DNA of 64,000 bases from Bacteroidota bacterium (GCA_025963715.1 JAOQAG010000038.1:1-64000), one strand, 5' to 3'; positions 42,806 through 52,667 are shown, numbered from the stretch's first letter. The notes: generated by a model from the sequence alone, not told the origin. Made by a program: numbers and translations.

Positions 42806-43597
42806 ATGCAACGTTATTTCATCCGGCTTTCTTACAACGGAATCGCTTATCACGGCTGGCAGGTGCAGGAAAATACTTTTTCCACGGTACAGCAGGTGGT
42901 CAACGATATGCTGTCGATGGTGCTGAATGAACCCATTTTTGCAACCGGTTGCGGACGAACAGATGCGGGCGTGCATGCTACCGATTTTTACGCGCATTTT
43001 GATACTGCCAATGCGGAGCTGCTGGAAAATAAAGGAAAATGGATCTTTAAATTCAATGGCGCATTACCTGCGGATGTGGCCATTCACGATATTTTTGCCG
43101 TGCATGGGGAAGCAAATGCCCGTTTTGATGCCGTTTCGAGAACATACGAATATGTGGTCAGTAAAAAAAAGGATCCGTTCAGGATCGATCGCGCTTGTTT
43201 TTACAATGGTGTACTGGATGTAGCTGCAATGAACAAAGCAGCGCTGGAGCTGTTTAATTATACGGATTTTTCTTCCTTCGCGAAAATTAATCCGCAGAAT
43301 TTTACCAATAACTGTAAGGTTTTTAAAGCAGAATGGAAGGAAGAAAATGATGTATTGATTTTCAGAATTTCGGCCGACCGTTTTTTACGGAACATGGTAA
43401 GGGCCATCGTGGGAACACTCATGGATGTAGGGAAAGGAAAACTGAGCCTGGAAGGATTTAAAGAAATTATAGAAAGTAAGAACCGGTCAAATGCAGGCTA
43501 CTCAGTACCTGCAGGTGGGTTGTACCTTGTTGGGGTAGCATACCCCGAACATTTTTTTACAACGCAAAGGAACAATCCCGTTGCTGAACGATTGTAA
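42806..43597 (+). CDS. truA: tRNA pseudouridine(38-40) synthase
   Basis: This 263-residue enzyme isomerises uridines 38-40 in the anticodon arm of tRNAs. It starts with the family pattern 'YFIRLSYNGIAYHGWQVQ', and the catalytic Asp is in 'CGRTDAGVHATDFYAHFD' (about residue 54). 'RFDAVSRTYEYVV' and 'FLRNMVRAIVGTLMDVGKGK' are the other conserved blocks. Length and motif spacing are normal. The next gene starts 17 bp downstream, so truA and the ABC exporter are probably one transcript. Confidence 0.94.
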   Translation: MQRYFIRLSYNGIAYHGWQVQENTFSTVQQVVNDMLSMVLNEPIFATGCGRTDAGVHATDFYAHFDTANAELLENKGKWIFKFNGALPADVAIHDIFAVHGEANARFDAVSRTYEYVVSKKKDPFRIDRACFYNGVLDVAAMNKAALELFNYTDFSSFAKINPQNFTNNCKVFKAEWKEENDVLIFRISADRFLRNMVRAIVGTLMDVGKGKLSLEGFKEIIESKNRSNAGYSVPAGGLYLVGVAYPEHFFTTQRNNPVAERL

Positions 43598-43614
43598 TGT
43601 TATAAAAAATTGAA

Positions 43615-45453
43615 ATGGCGAAAGAAAGAAAGATAAAAACGGGTAAAGCAGTGGATGTGGGCGTGTTGCGGCGTATTTTTAAATACGTAAAACCGCATCG
43701 CCTTAATTTCGGAATGGCTGTTTTTACAACCATCTCGCTTGCGCTGATCTCACCGATCCGCCCGCTGATCGTGGGTTACGTGCTGGATCATTATGTAGCG
43801 AAAACGGATAGCGGATTGACTGCTTATTTGCAATCATTTTTGCAAAGCCATCCGGAAATGGCCGGAAGGACCAATGAAAACATGTTGTTTTACCTCACGC
43901 TGGTAATGGTGGGAATGCTGTTGCTGGAAGCGGTATTCCAATTCGGTGATTCCTACCTGACGAACAGCCTGGGACAAAAAATTATCAAAGACCTGCGTGT
44001 GGAAGTGCACAAACGGATTGTGAATTTACGCTTGAAATATTACGACAATACGCCGATCGGAATCCTTGTAACACGTGCTGTTTCTGACATTGAAGTGATC
44101 GCAGATATTTTTTCCGACGGACTGATCGTGATCATCGGTGATATTTTAAAAGTAATTGTGATCATCACCGTAATGCTGTTCCTCGATTTTAGATTAACAC
44201 TTATTGTATTGATCCCGATCCCGCTACTACTGATCGCCACGTATATTTTTAAAAATGCCGTGGAAGCCTCTTTCCGCGATGTGCGCACGCAGGTAGCGCG
44301 ACTGAATTCGTTTTTGCAGGAACACATTACCGGTATGAAGATCGTGCAGATCTTTAACCGTGAAAATGCGGAAATGAAAGAGTTTGAAGCGATCAATAAA
44401 AAACATCTGGAAGCCAATGTGCGATCGATCATGGCGTATTCTATCTTTTTCCCGGTTGTGGAAATCCTTTCATCTGTATCGCTGGCGTTACTGGTGTGGT
44501 GGGGCGGAAAAAGTATTATGGGTACGCATACATCACCGGGATTTTTAGCAACATTTATCATGTACCTCAATATGATGTTCCGCCCGATCCGCCAGCTGGC
44601 CGACCGTTTCAATACCTTGCAGATGGGTGTTGTTTCATCCGAGCGCGTATTTAAAGTATTGGATACAAACGAAGTGATCGAGAATACCGGCTCTGTAAGT
44701 GCCGATACGATTGAAGGAGATGTGTCGTTCAATAATGTATGGTTTGCTTACAACGATGAAGAATGGGTGTTGAAGGATGTTTCCTTTGAAGTGAAAAAAG
44801 GCCAGACGATTGCATTGGTAGGTGCTACAGGCGCAGGCAAATCATCCATCATTAATTTACTGAGCCGTTTTTATGAATACAACAAAGGTTCTATAACTAT
44901 TGATGGCATTGATGTGCGGGACTATGAACTGGGATCGTTACAGAAAAATATTGGCGTGGTATTGCAGGATGTATTTTTATTTTCGGATACTATTTTAAAT
45001 AATATTTCTTTAAATAATCCCGATATCACACGCGAGCAGGTGATTGCCGCTTCGAAGATTGTGGGTGCGGATGAATTTATTTCGAAGCTGCCAGGCGGTT
45101 ACGATTACAATGTAATGGAGCGTGGCGCCATGCTTTCTGTTGGCCAGCGGCAGTTGATCTCCTTCATTCGCGCATATGTTTACAATCCAAAAATTTTAGT
45201 GCTGGATGAAGCAACTTCTTCCATCGATACGGAATCAGAACGTATTATACAATATGCAACCGGGAAGTTAACGGAAAACCGCACATCGATTGTAATTGCG
45301 CATCGTTTGGCAACCATTCAGCGTGCTGATAAAATTGTGGTGATGGAAAAAGGAAAAGTGATCGAATCGGGGAACCATCAGCAATTACTGAAATTAAATG
45401 GACATTACAAGCGTTTGTTTGAATTGCAGTTTAAGGAAGAGGTTGTAGCGTAA
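43615..45453 (+). CDS. ABC exporter with LSVGQ signature
   Basis: A 612-residue half-transporter of the ABC-B type. Six helices in residues 25-330, with a periplasmic loop longer than usual between helices 1 and 2 ('KTDSGLTAYLQSFLQSHPEMAGR'). ATPase motifs: Walker A GATGAGKS, Q-loop VVLQDVFLF, Walker B ILVLDEATSSID, switch IAHRLAT. The signature is LSVGQRQLISFIRA, in which Gly is replaced by Val. This is a known variant of a subgroup (YheI/multidrug-like), so activity is expected. It is a different subfamily from the exporter at 23052. The substrate is unknown. Confidence 0.9.
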   Translation: MAKERKIKTGKAVDVGVLRRIFKYVKPHRLNFGMAVFTTISLALISPIRPLIVGYVLDHYVAKTDSGLTAYLQSFLQSHPEMAGRTNENMLFYLTLVMVGMLLLEAVFQFGDSYLTNSLGQKIIKDLRVEVHKRIVNLRLKYYDNTPIGILVTRAVSDIEVIADIFSDGLIVIIGDILKVIVIITVMLFLDFRLTLIVLIPIPLLLIATYIFKNAVEASFRDVRTQVARLNSFLQEHITGMKIVQIFNRENAEMKEFEAINKKHLEANVRSIMAYSIFFPVVEILSSVSLALLVWWGGKSIMGTHTSPGFLATFIMYLNMMFRPIRQLADRFNTLQMGVVSSERVFKVLDTNEVIENTGSVSADTIEGDVSFNNVWFAYNDEEWVLKDVSFEVKKGQTIALVGATGAGKSSIINLLSRFYEYNKGSITIDGIDVRDYELGSLQKNIGVVLQDVFLFSDTILNNISLNNPDITREQVIAASKIVGADEFISKLPGGYDYNVMERGAMLSVGQRQLISFIRAYVYNPKILVLDEATSSIDTESERIIQYATGKLTENRTSIVIAHRLATIQRADKIVVMEKGKVIESGNHQQLLKLNGHYKRLFELQFKEEVVA

Positions 45454-45500
45454 AAAAGTTCAAAGTTTAAAGTTCAAAAGTTTAATTTTGCTGTGTGTCC

Positions 45501-45614
45501 GCTGTGTGGCTCCTTTGGAGCGTTTTTTTACCACTTAGGCACTAAGAACACTAAGAAGGAAAAGAAGAAAAAGAGTTTTTGCTGTGTGGCTCCTTCGGAG
45601 CGTTTTTTTACCAC
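45501..45614. repeat. Direct repeat with internal hairpin, plus 'ccactaaggcac' phrase
   Basis: A 34-bp unit at 45501-45534 recurs at 45581-45614 with one mismatch. It contains a small hairpin (GCTCC/GGAGC) and runs into a 'ccac-ttaggcac / ccac-gaaggcaa' phrase. The same phrase family is seen at 50195 and, inverted, at 50347. Further right, CCCCTCTCC/GGAGAGGGG (45715-45735) forms a perfect 9-bp hairpin. No gene lies between 45454 and 45752. Confidence 0.75.
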
Positions 45615-45752
45615 GAAGGCAAAAGGCGTGAAGAGAAGTAAAAGGATTATTTTTTTATAGCTTTGGTTACACAGATTTATAGTATTGCATTTTTTAACAC
45701 AGCTCGGGTATAGCCCCCTCTCCTGTGGAGAGGGGATGAAGGGGAGAGGTGT

Positions 45753-48614
45753 TTATAGTTTTCCTTTCAGATACTGCCCTGTATACGAGCTTTTATTTTT
45801 TACTAAATCTTCCGGAATACCTTCAAAAATGATCTTTCCGCCCTGGTTACCGCCTTCGGGACCTAAATCGATCACCCAATCTGCGCACTTGATCACTTCA
45901 ATGTTGTGCTCGATAATGATGATGGAATGCCCTTGTTTTATTAATGCATTAAAGGCATATAACAATTTTGAAATGTCATGAAAATGCAAACCGGTTGTAG
46001 GCTCATCAAAAATGAAAAGGGTGGGAGAAGTGCTGTGCTGGCCAATCCCAAGGAACGACGCCAGTTTGATACGCTGTGCTTCGCCACCGCTTAAGGTGCT
46101 GGAAGCTTGGCCCAAATGCACGTAGCCCAAACCAACATCCGATAACGGAACCAGTTTTTGAACCAGTTTTTTCTCTGTATTGCTGGGCTTTGCAGGCTGA
46201 CTGAAAAATGTAATGGCGTCATCCACCGTCATTTCCAATACATCGGAAATGTTTTTATCGTTGTATTTTATTTCAAGGATTTCTTGTTTAAAACGTTTGC
46301 CTTCGCAGGCTTCGCACAACAAATGAATATCCGCCATGAACTGCATTTCCACGGTTACAATTCCTTCGCCTTCGCACACTTCACACCTGCCGCCATCCAC
46401 GTTGAAGGAGAAATGGGAGGGTTTGTATCCGCGTGCTTTTGCGAGTGGCTGATCCGAAAATAAAGTACGGATCTCGTCGTATGCTTTTACGTATGTAACC
46501 GGGTTGGAGCGTGATGATTTACCGATCGGGTTCTGATCGATCATTTCTACTGCCGAAATACTGTTGATGCTGCCGCTGATTTTATCGAAGCTGCCGGTTT
46601 GTTCGCCCACACCTCCGTGAATTTTTTTCAGCGCCGGATATAAAATGCGTTTTACCAGTGATGTTTTTCCCGAGCCGCTCACGCCGGTAACCACCGTCAT
46701 CACATTCAACGGGAATTTTACATCCACACCTTGTAAATTATTTTCGCGCGCGCCCTGCAGCTGGATGTAATTGTTCCATTTTCTGCGGGTTGCAGGCGTT
46801 TCAATTTTTTCTTTTCCTGTTAAATAACGCGCGGTCAGGCTGCGCTGTTCTTTTTCCAGATCTTCGTGATTTCCCTGGAACACCAGCTCACCGCCGTGTG
46901 TACCGGCCAGCGGGCCAATATCAATGAGCTGATCTGCTGCCCGCATAATTTCTTCATCGTGCTCCACAACAACAACGGTATTCCCAATGTCGCGGAGCGA
47001 AGTCAGCACTTTTATTAATCGTGTGGTATCGCGGGAATGTAAGCCAATGCTGGGTTCATCCAAAATATACATGGAGCCCACCAAGCTACTTCCCAATGAA
47101 GTGGCAAGGTTGATCCGCTGCGATTCGCCGCCGGATAAGGTATTCGACAAACGGTTGAGCGTTAAGTAACCCAGGCCTACATCGCATAAAAACTGTAAAC
47201 GGTTGATGATCTCCGTTAAAATGCGTTTTCCTACTTCCTGGTCGTAGGCCGATAATTTTATTTTTTGAAAAAATGGCAATACTTCATCCACCGGCATTAA
47301 TACCACATCGGTAATGGATTTTTCTGCAATTTTTACGTACGATGCATCTTTGCGCAGGCGCGTGCCGTTGCATTCCGGACAAATTGTTTTTCCGCGGTAA
47401 CGCGATAACATTACACGGTACTGAATTTTATACGCTTGCTCTTCCAAATATTTGAAAAAACTGTTCAAGCCTTCGAAATGGCTGTTGCCGGTCCAAAGTA
47501 ACTTCCGCTCTTTTGCGCTGAGATCATAAATGGAACGATGGATCGGAAAATCGAATTTATGTGCATTCTTCACCAGCACATTTTTCCACTCGCTCATTTT
47601 TTCGCCTTTCCAGGCCACAATTGCATCTTCGTATACCGATAAATTTTTGTTAGGGATCACGAGGTCTTCATCAATACCGATCACGCTTCCAAAACCTTCG
47701 CAATGTTTACAGGCGCCGATCGGGTTGTTAAAGCTGAAAAAGTGGAGCGAGGGTTCTTCAAACGTCATTCCATCCAATTCGAATTTGTTGGAAAAATTAC
47801 GTATTGTTGATTTAGGATTCGGGATTTTGGATTTTGGATTTTCTGCGTTTGAATCCTGCATGATCTCCACGGAACATTCGCCATTGCCTTCGTAGAAAGC
47901 GGTTTGAACGGAATCCGAAATACGGTTCTCATTGTCTTCATCTTCCGGGCGCACGGTAATCCTGTCGATCACGATCCAGATCGGTTCTTTTTCGGAGATC
48001 TTTGTTTGCACAAAATCTTCGATCTTTTGCACTTCGCCTTTTACCTGTACTCTCGTAAATCCTTGCTGCCCCATCAATTCCAATTGCTCTTTAATGGTTT
48101 TACCGGTTTGTTTTTTAAACGGCGACAGGATCAGCAATTTTGTTTCGGGTTTCAGCGTACTGATATACATCGCCACATCCGAAACGGTATCGCGCTTCAC
48201 CTGGTTGCCCGATATGGGCGAAAACGTATGCCCGATGCGGGCAAATAATAATTTAAGGTAATCGTAAATTTCGGTGGAAGTGCCAACTGTAGAGCGTGGA
48301 TTGCGTGTGTTTACTTTTTGCTCGATCGCCACAGCGGGAGAAATTCCTTTGATATAATCTACCTCCGGTTTGTTAATCCTACCCATGAACTGGCGGGCAT
48401 AGGAAGAGAGACTTTCCACATATCGGCGCTGGCCTTCCGCATACAGCGTATCAAATGCGAGTGATGATTTTCCCGAACCGGATAAACCAGTGATTACCAC
48501 CAGCTTGTTCCGTGGAATTACGACGTCAATGTTTTTTAAATTGTGCACGCGGGCACCTTTAATGATGATATTTTGTTTTGAATCTACTTTATCTATCTCA
48601 ACCGGCTTTGCCAT
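45753..48614 (-). CDS. uvrA: Excinuclease ABC subunit A
   Basis: A 953-residue DNA damage sensor of nucleotide excision repair that loads UvrB at lesions. Two ABC ATPase modules are intact: Walker [10 protein letters not shown] near residue 43 and GVSGSGKTS near 645, and two LSGGE signatures ([11 protein letters not shown] and [11 protein letters not shown]). The two zinc modules show CxxC pairs (CKHC...CPEC and CEVC...CEAC). Odd: between 'ECSVEIMQ' and 'FSNKFELDG' there is an insert of about 15 residues with the repeat [11 protein letters not shown], encoded by a 'ggattttggatttt' DNA phrase (47807-47853); most UvrA proteins are shorter there. The frame is kept, so the protein should fold. 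Confidence 0.96.
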   Translation of the reverse strand: MAKPVEIDKVDSKQNIIIKGARVHNLKNIDVVIPRNKLVVITGLSGSGKSSLAFDTLYAEGQRRYVESLSSYARQFMGRINKPEVDYIKGISPAVAIEQKVNTRNPRSTVGTSTEIYDYLKLLFARIGHTFSPISGNQVKRDTVSDVAMYISTLKPETKLLILSPFKKQTGKTIKEQLELMGQQGFTRVQVKGEVQKIEDFVQTKISEKEPIWIVIDRITVRPEDEDNENRISDSVQTAFYEGNGECSVEIMQDSNAENPKSKIPNPKSTIRNFSNKFELDGMTFEEPSLHFFSFNNPIGACKHCEGFGSVIGIDEDLVIPNKNLSVYEDAIVAWKGEKMSEWKNVLVKNAHKFDFPIHRSIYDLSAKERKLLWTGNSHFEGLNSFFKYLEEQAYKIQYRVMLSRYRGKTICPECNGTRLRKDASYVKIAEKSITDVVLMPVDEVLPFFQKIKLSAYDQEVGKRILTEIINRLQFLCDVGLGYLTLNRLSNTLSGGESQRINLATSLGSSLVGSMYILDEPSIGLHSRDTTRLIKVLTSLRDIGNTVVVVEHDEEIMRAADQLIDIGPLAGTHGGELVFQGNHEDLEKEQRSLTARYLTGKEKIETPATRRKWNNYIQLQGARENNLQGVDVKFPLNVMTVVTGVSGSGKTSLVKRILYPALKKIHGGVGEQTGSFDKISGSINSISAVEMIDQNPIGKSSRSNPVTYVKAYDEIRTLFSDQPLAKARGYKPSHFSFNVDGGRCEVCEGEGIVTVEMQFMADIHLLCEACEGKRFKQEILEIKYNDKNISDVLEMTVDDAITFFSQPAKPSNTEKKLVQKLVPLSDVGLGYVHLGQASSTLSGGEAQRIKLASFLGIGQHSTSPTLFIFDEPTTGLHFHDISKLLYAFNALIKQGHSIIIIEHNIEVIKCADWVIDLGPEGGNQGGKIIFEGIPEDLVKNKSSYTGQYLKGKL

Positions 48615-48759
48615 CTTTTACTCTTTCTTTTTTATGGGAATTGTTTTGAAAACCCTGTAAGGATCGTCTAATTAGAAACAAATCAAGAGTATGCTTGTTT
48701 ATTCCGCTTTGAAAATTTTCAGGGAATGCAAAATTAGTCAAAAAATTAAATAGTATTGC

Positions 48760-48790
48760 TTTGGAATCTTCGATTATAAATGTATATTTG
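48760..48790 (+). promoter_or_regulatory. Consensus promoter upstream of the ECF sigma gene
   Basis: TTTG at 48760-48763, a 19-bp spacer, and TATATTTG at 48783-48790 match the primary-sigma consensus perfectly, with the same boxes as the tRNA-Lys promoter. The start would be near 48796, giving a leader of about 185 nt before the sigma gene. The rest of the 48615-48981 gap is AT-rich with a possible minus-strand -7 box for uvrA (48729-48736). Confidence 0.75.
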
Positions 48791-48970
48791 TTCTGCACAA
48801 AAATATTTTTTTTGTTCGAATGCAACATTTATACAATTTGTGCGTTAAACAAGTCAATTTCCAATTTATTATTCACCGGCTGTTATTTAACAAAAATTAA
48901 TAAAAGCCCTTAAAAACTCGATACACATAGGAAAACATCTACTTTTTTATAATCTATTTTAAACTAAAAA

Positions 48971-48977
48971 AGGAGGT
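48971..48977 (+). promoter_or_regulatory. Strong Shine-Dalgarno site (AGGAGGT)
   Basis: A full anti-SD match four bases before the ATG of the ECF sigma gene. Such strength is rare in this window. Confidence 0.75.
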
Positions 48978-48981
48978 AACT

Positions 48982-49584
48982 ATGTCTATTCAGCAGTTTG
49001 TTGACGACCAAGAACTCGTTAATCTGTACATCAAAGGTGAAGAATCAGCCCTTGCTACACTTATTCAACGACACAAACGTAGAATTTTCAGCTACATCAT
49101 GCTTACTGTGAAAGACAGAGCGGTAGCCCAGGACATTTTTCAGGATACTTTCTTTAAAGTGATCAATACGCTTAAAAAAGGACAGTATAATGAAGAAGGA
49201 AAATTCCTGCCATGGGTTCTGCGGATCGCCCACAACCTGATCATTGATAGCTTCCGTCGCGATAAGCGCATGCCAACTATCAGCGGCGGTAAAAACGATG
49301 AAGGTGAGGCTTTCGATATTTTTAGCGTATTGCCGATGGAGGACAAAAATGTGGAGCAATCCATGGTGCAGAGCCAGGTACGGAAAGATATCCGCAAGCT
49401 GGTGGAATTACTGCCTGCAGAGCAGCGCGAAGTGCTGATGATGCGCCATTATTACGATATGAGCTTTAAAGAGATCTCCGAACAAACCAATGTGAGCATC
49501 AATACTGCATTGGGACGGATGCGCTACGCACTGATCAATTTGCGTAAAATGATCGAAGAAAAAGAAATTGCGGTTAATTTTTAG
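48982..49584 (+). CDS. ECF-family RNA polymerase sigma factor, strongly translated
   Basis: A 200-residue sigma factor. Region 2: 'LIQRHKRRIFSYIMLTVKDRAVAQDIFQDTFFKV' and 'FLPWVLRIAHNLIIDSFRRDKR'. Region 4: 'LPAEQREVLMMRHYYDMSFKEISEQTNVSINTALGRMRYALINLRK'. No anti-sigma gene adjoins it. The consensus promoter, very strong SD site and palindromic terminator suggest constant high expression, unlike a typical stress-controlled ECF factor. I recall close relatives across Bacteroidota, also without an anti-sigma partner. Confidence 0.92.
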   Translation: MSIQQFVDDQELVNLYIKGEESALATLIQRHKRRIFSYIMLTVKDRAVAQDIFQDTFFKVINTLKKGQYNEEGKFLPWVLRIAHNLIIDSFRRDKRMPTISGGKNDEGEAFDIFSVLPMEDKNVEQSMVQSQVRKDIRKLVELLPAEQREVLMMRHYYDMSFKEISEQTNVSINTALGRMRYALINLRKMIEEKEIAVNF

Positions 49585-49595
49585 AACCATCAATT

Positions 49596-49645
49596 GATAT
49601 AAAATAGAAAAGGCGCTGAATTCAGCGCCTTTTCTATTTTATATC
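49596..49645. terminator. Perfect 50-bp palindrome, terminator of the sigma gene
   Basis: The 25 bases left of 49620/49621 are the exact reverse complement of the 25 to the right. The core AGGCGCTGAA/TTCAGCGCCT is GC-rich and flanked by A- and T-rich arms, which is the layout of a bidirectional terminator. It begins 11 bases after the stop codon. The rest of the gap to 49942 holds AT-rich sequence with no gene. Confidence 0.9.
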
Positions 49646-49942
49646 GGTATGAAACAATACATATTGATTTTAAACAATAGTTAATGAATAATTATATCGT
49701 AGTTATATCTAATTAAAATACCCGGTTTTCCGTCGTAATATTGGTTTTGTTCAATGATTCGATTTGTCGTATCAAACACCTTGAAAAAAATGATACAGAA
49801 TGGACGGGTTCTTCCTATTCTGAAAAAAACCGGGCATTAGCTATTTAGTTGGATTTTTTATATATTTATACAATAAACTAAAATACGCAGCGTTAACCTG
49901 TTATAATCTCAAACAAACTATTATTAACCAAAACCAAACTGA

Positions 49943-50131
49943 ATGAGTAAAACCTCTACTAAAAAAATTATTACATCCCCAAAAACAGAAATGAATGAGA
50001 AGATTGATGACAAAAAAGAATTTCCCTATGAACCAGGAAACCAAGTTATCAATAACATTTTAAATTATTCAAAAGCTTTAAGTGTTAGAAAATCGAAAGG
50101 CGGCGACCATTTTGAAATGGTATTGAACTAG
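49943..50131 (+). CDS. Small conserved hypothetical protein
   Basis: A 62-residue cytoplasmic protein. The first 30 residues are polar and Lys-rich (probably disordered). The second half, 'NQVINNILNYSKALSV' and 'HFEMVLN', forms one amphipathic helix and a short end segment. I recall tiny proteins with a 'NILN(F/Y)S+A' motif and the same 'E..LN' ending in several Bacteroidota. A strong terminator follows directly, which supports a real gene. The function is unknown. Confidence 0.6.
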   Translation: MSKTSTKKIITSPKTEMNEKIDDKKEFPYEPGNQVINNILNYSKALSVRKSKGGDHFEMVLN

Positions 50132-50147
50132 GGATAAATTATTTTGG

Positions 50148-50181
50148 AAAAAGCCCTGCAATTAGATTGCGGGGCTTTTTT
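50148..50181 (+). terminator. Rho-independent terminator of the 62-residue gene
   Basis: AAGCCCTGCAA pairs with TTGCGGGGCTT (one G-T pair) around five bases, with a T tract after and an A tract before. It lies 17 bases past the stop codon. Confidence 0.88.
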
Positions 50182-50194
50182 TATGGTTTTTTTA

Positions 50195-50373
50195 ACCACT
50201 AAGGCACTGAGGACACTAAGGGAAAAGTTTAAAGTTCAAGGTTCAAAGTTTGCTGTGTGCGTAGGCGCCAATCCACAATAAAACTTCGCGAAATTATTTT
50301 TTAATCTGAGAATCTGTGGCGGCTTTATTTTCTGCTTCAACAAAATCTTAGTGCTCTTAGTGACCTTAGTGGT
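50195..50373. repeat. Inverted pair of 'accactaaggcac' phrases
   Basis: A 28-bp phrase at 50195-50222 (accactaaggcactgagg...) recurs in inverted and slightly diverged form at 50347-50373. Between them lie a TTTAAAGTT phrase followed by 'gctgtgtg' (50225-50258) and an 'aatctgtggc' phrase (50301-50320). No gene is visible. Confidence 0.7.
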
Positions 50374-50378
50374 AAAAC

Positions 50379-52664
50379 CTACCTGATCAGCTCCACAATC
50401 CGTTTGATCGCATCCTGATTTTCAGGCAGTTTCAGCGATTCCAGTACTTTTTGTTTTTCCTTATTGGTCAAATGCCAGCTTAACGAAATGCGGTCGTTTT
50501 TTTCGTTGCGCAATTGCACATCTATGATCTCAATCGGTGATTTGCACCACAGGTCGGCCATTTGAATTTGCTGATTCTGGTTAAAATCCTGCACCTGGAA
50601 TAAATTTCCGTAAAAGCTGCCCATCGGCCTTGCCAGCGCTTGTGCCAATGTTTGGGAAGGATTGTCATCGATCGGAATATTTTTGTGCTTGTCCCTGATC
50701 TGGATGATCACAATACCGCTGGTGTTCTGCGCGATCCAATCATTGAACGTGCGGATAAAACGCAGACTGGTTTCCAATCCGTAGTTATCGCGCAATCCCG
50801 CATCTTCAATCTCTATGCGGGGATCGCTCGGTAACGAAACCACCGGCGTAATGTATGGGAACGTGGCGCTCATGCGCAATACACTGGAGAATAATGTTTT
50901 TTCTGCGCTTTGTTCTTTAAAAAAGCGGGAATACTCAATGGCGTCAAATAATTTGTTATACACCGTTTTGTCGGTGCGCGCATTTTGCGTTAAATAGGAA
51001 ATGCCTTGCGGCGAGATCAGTAATTTGCGGCCATCGTTAACAATGGAAGGCGAAAACACCATCATTGGAATGTAGGCATTGGCTTCCGGCAGTTTGTAAT
51101 CGCCCAGGCGTTTTTCAAAAACATGGTTTACATTTTCTTCCAGCTTTTGCTCAAAGGCATATCCACGGTCAAAAGAATAGCGGTGATCATCGATGGTAAA
51201 GCTTTTTAGCGGGAATAACCATTCGCTCGTGGCGACGGTGAATGCGATCGGGTTGAGCACATCCTTCGAAATATTTGTTAAATGATACGGCTGATAATAG
51301 CTGGCGATCTTGTTGCATTGTTTTTGCAGGTACAATTCACGAAGGTATGCCGCACCGATCATTCCGCCGGAAGAGCCGGTAATGAGCTGTATTTGATTCA
51401 ATAATTTACCCTGCGTTAAACTATCTGCCACCTGCAACGTGTAAAACGTGAACAGGGAAGAGCGCAAACCGCCGCCACTGGTATTGATGAACACGAGCTT
51501 CGGTTTTTTATCCGGATGATAAGGATCGGTGTTTTTTGTTTTCCATTTGTTGAGGATCTCAATGGTTTGAGCAATGTCGTGGTTCAGGTTGTTGTATTCC
51601 ACATCAATGCTTTTAAAATTATCGTAAGTATATTTGGCTTGTACGCCGGAGTAATTTAATCCGTATGCTTTATTTTCCGTGGATAAAAAATCGATCTTGT
51701 GCAGGTAATTGAACAACACTAAAAAGATCAGGAAAACCACCGTGGACCAGCCTCTGAACCAGGTGTAGAAAGAGCTGAACAGCATGATGAACATGGTGAA
51801 CAATAAAAAAATACTGGCACCTGCCGGGATCTCAAACGCATCCACTTCCGAAAATAATCCCAATGCGATCAGGGTAACAATGCTCAGAATCTGGAATGTA
51901 AATGCCGCCTGGTGATTTTGTTTTAATACTGCTTTCAGCATTTCTTTTTTGTAATGCCGTACGGAACGCACCAGCCTTCTTTTAAACGGATTACTCAAAT
52001 ACGTTTCTACGTACCAGTCACGGGATTCCTTGATCAGGTATGGATTGCGTTCGCCCGAATGTTTTTCCGGCTTTTCGATCTTATCGGTATTTGCATCAAA
52101 AATACGGATGCCGTATAATTTGGTAATGTCCTTATTGGTACCGAAAAAATACGTGAATGCGATAAAAATAAAAAATAAATTTCCTCCTAAAAAGCCGGAG
52201 ATCAGCCAAATGATCTGCATCGTTGAAAAAGTGCCTTCATCCTTTAAAAAAGAAAAGACCTGGAAACAATACAGCACCGTAAAAATTACCGGGATGAAAA
52301 AATTATTGAGGCAATATTTCATGAAAGGATTGCGCAGCGTTGCCAGGAAAGGAAAGCGGAATGCATTTTTAATATAGCTGGCAATGTTGTAGGACATGAT
52401 AAATCCGCCGCAGGCAAAGCCGGTGATGAAGTAGGAAAGGAAACTCACTTTATCAAAATACTCGGGACCCCAGAATAAATAAGCAACTCCGTATCGCGGC
52501 GCCACATTATTGGTAATGATCCCGAAAAATAACAACCAGAAAAACAGCAGCAGCTGATTTTTTTTAAAATCGAGCAGTGTTAAGCGGAAGTGGAACGAGT
52601 AAAAAAAACGACGGAACGCAGGATGTTTCCGGAGATACTTTTTTACCCGTGTGATGAATCGCAT
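50379..52664 (-). CDS. Multi-pass membrane protein with patatin-like lipase domain
   Basis: A 761-residue protein. The first 330 residues hold about eight predicted helices. The C-terminal 400 are a patatin-like phospholipase domain: the oxyanion segment 'FINTSGGGLRSS', the GxSxG nucleophile elbow 'ITGSSGGMIGAAYL' with Ser near residue 431, and the second dyad member as 'EDAGLRDNYG' (Asp in place of the usual DGG, still a D-x-G). It is probably an inner-membrane lipid acyl hydrolase. It is the last gene of the hut-containing operon, three bases after ftcD, although its link with histidine breakdown is not evident. Confidence 0.8.
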   Translation of the reverse strand: MRFITRVKKYLRKHPAFRRFFYSFHFRLTLLDFKKNQLLLFFWLLFFGIITNNVAPRYGVAYLFWGPEYFDKVSFLSYFITGFACGGFIMSYNIASYIKNAFRFPFLATLRNPFMKYCLNNFFIPVIFTVLYCFQVFSFLKDEGTFSTMQIIWLISGFLGGNLFFIFIAFTYFFGTNKDITKLYGIRIFDANTDKIEKPEKHSGERNPYLIKESRDWYVETYLSNPFKRRLVRSVRHYKKEMLKAVLKQNHQAAFTFQILSIVTLIALGLFSEVDAFEIPAGASIFLLFTMFIMLFSSFYTWFRGWSTVVFLIFLVLFNYLHKIDFLSTENKAYGLNYSGVQAKYTYDNFKSIDVEYNNLNHDIAQTIEILNKWKTKNTDPYHPDKKPKLVFINTSGGGLRSSLFTFYTLQVADSLTQGKLLNQIQLITGSSGGMIGAAYLRELYLQKQCNKIASYYQPYHLTNISKDVLNPIAFTVATSEWLFPLKSFTIDDHRYSFDRGYAFEQKLEENVNHVFEKRLGDYKLPEANAYIPMMVFSPSIVNDGRKLLISPQGISYLTQNARTDKTVYNKLFDAIEYSRFFKEQSAEKTLFSSVLRMSATFPYITPVVSLPSDPRIEIEDAGLRDNYGLETSLRFIRTFNDWIAQNTSGIVIIQIRDKHKNIPIDDNPSQTLAQALARPMGSFYGNLFQVQDFNQNQQIQMADLWCKSPIEIIDVQLRNEKNDRISLSWHLTNKEKQKVLESLKLPENQDAIKRIVELIR

Positions 52665-52667
52665 AAA

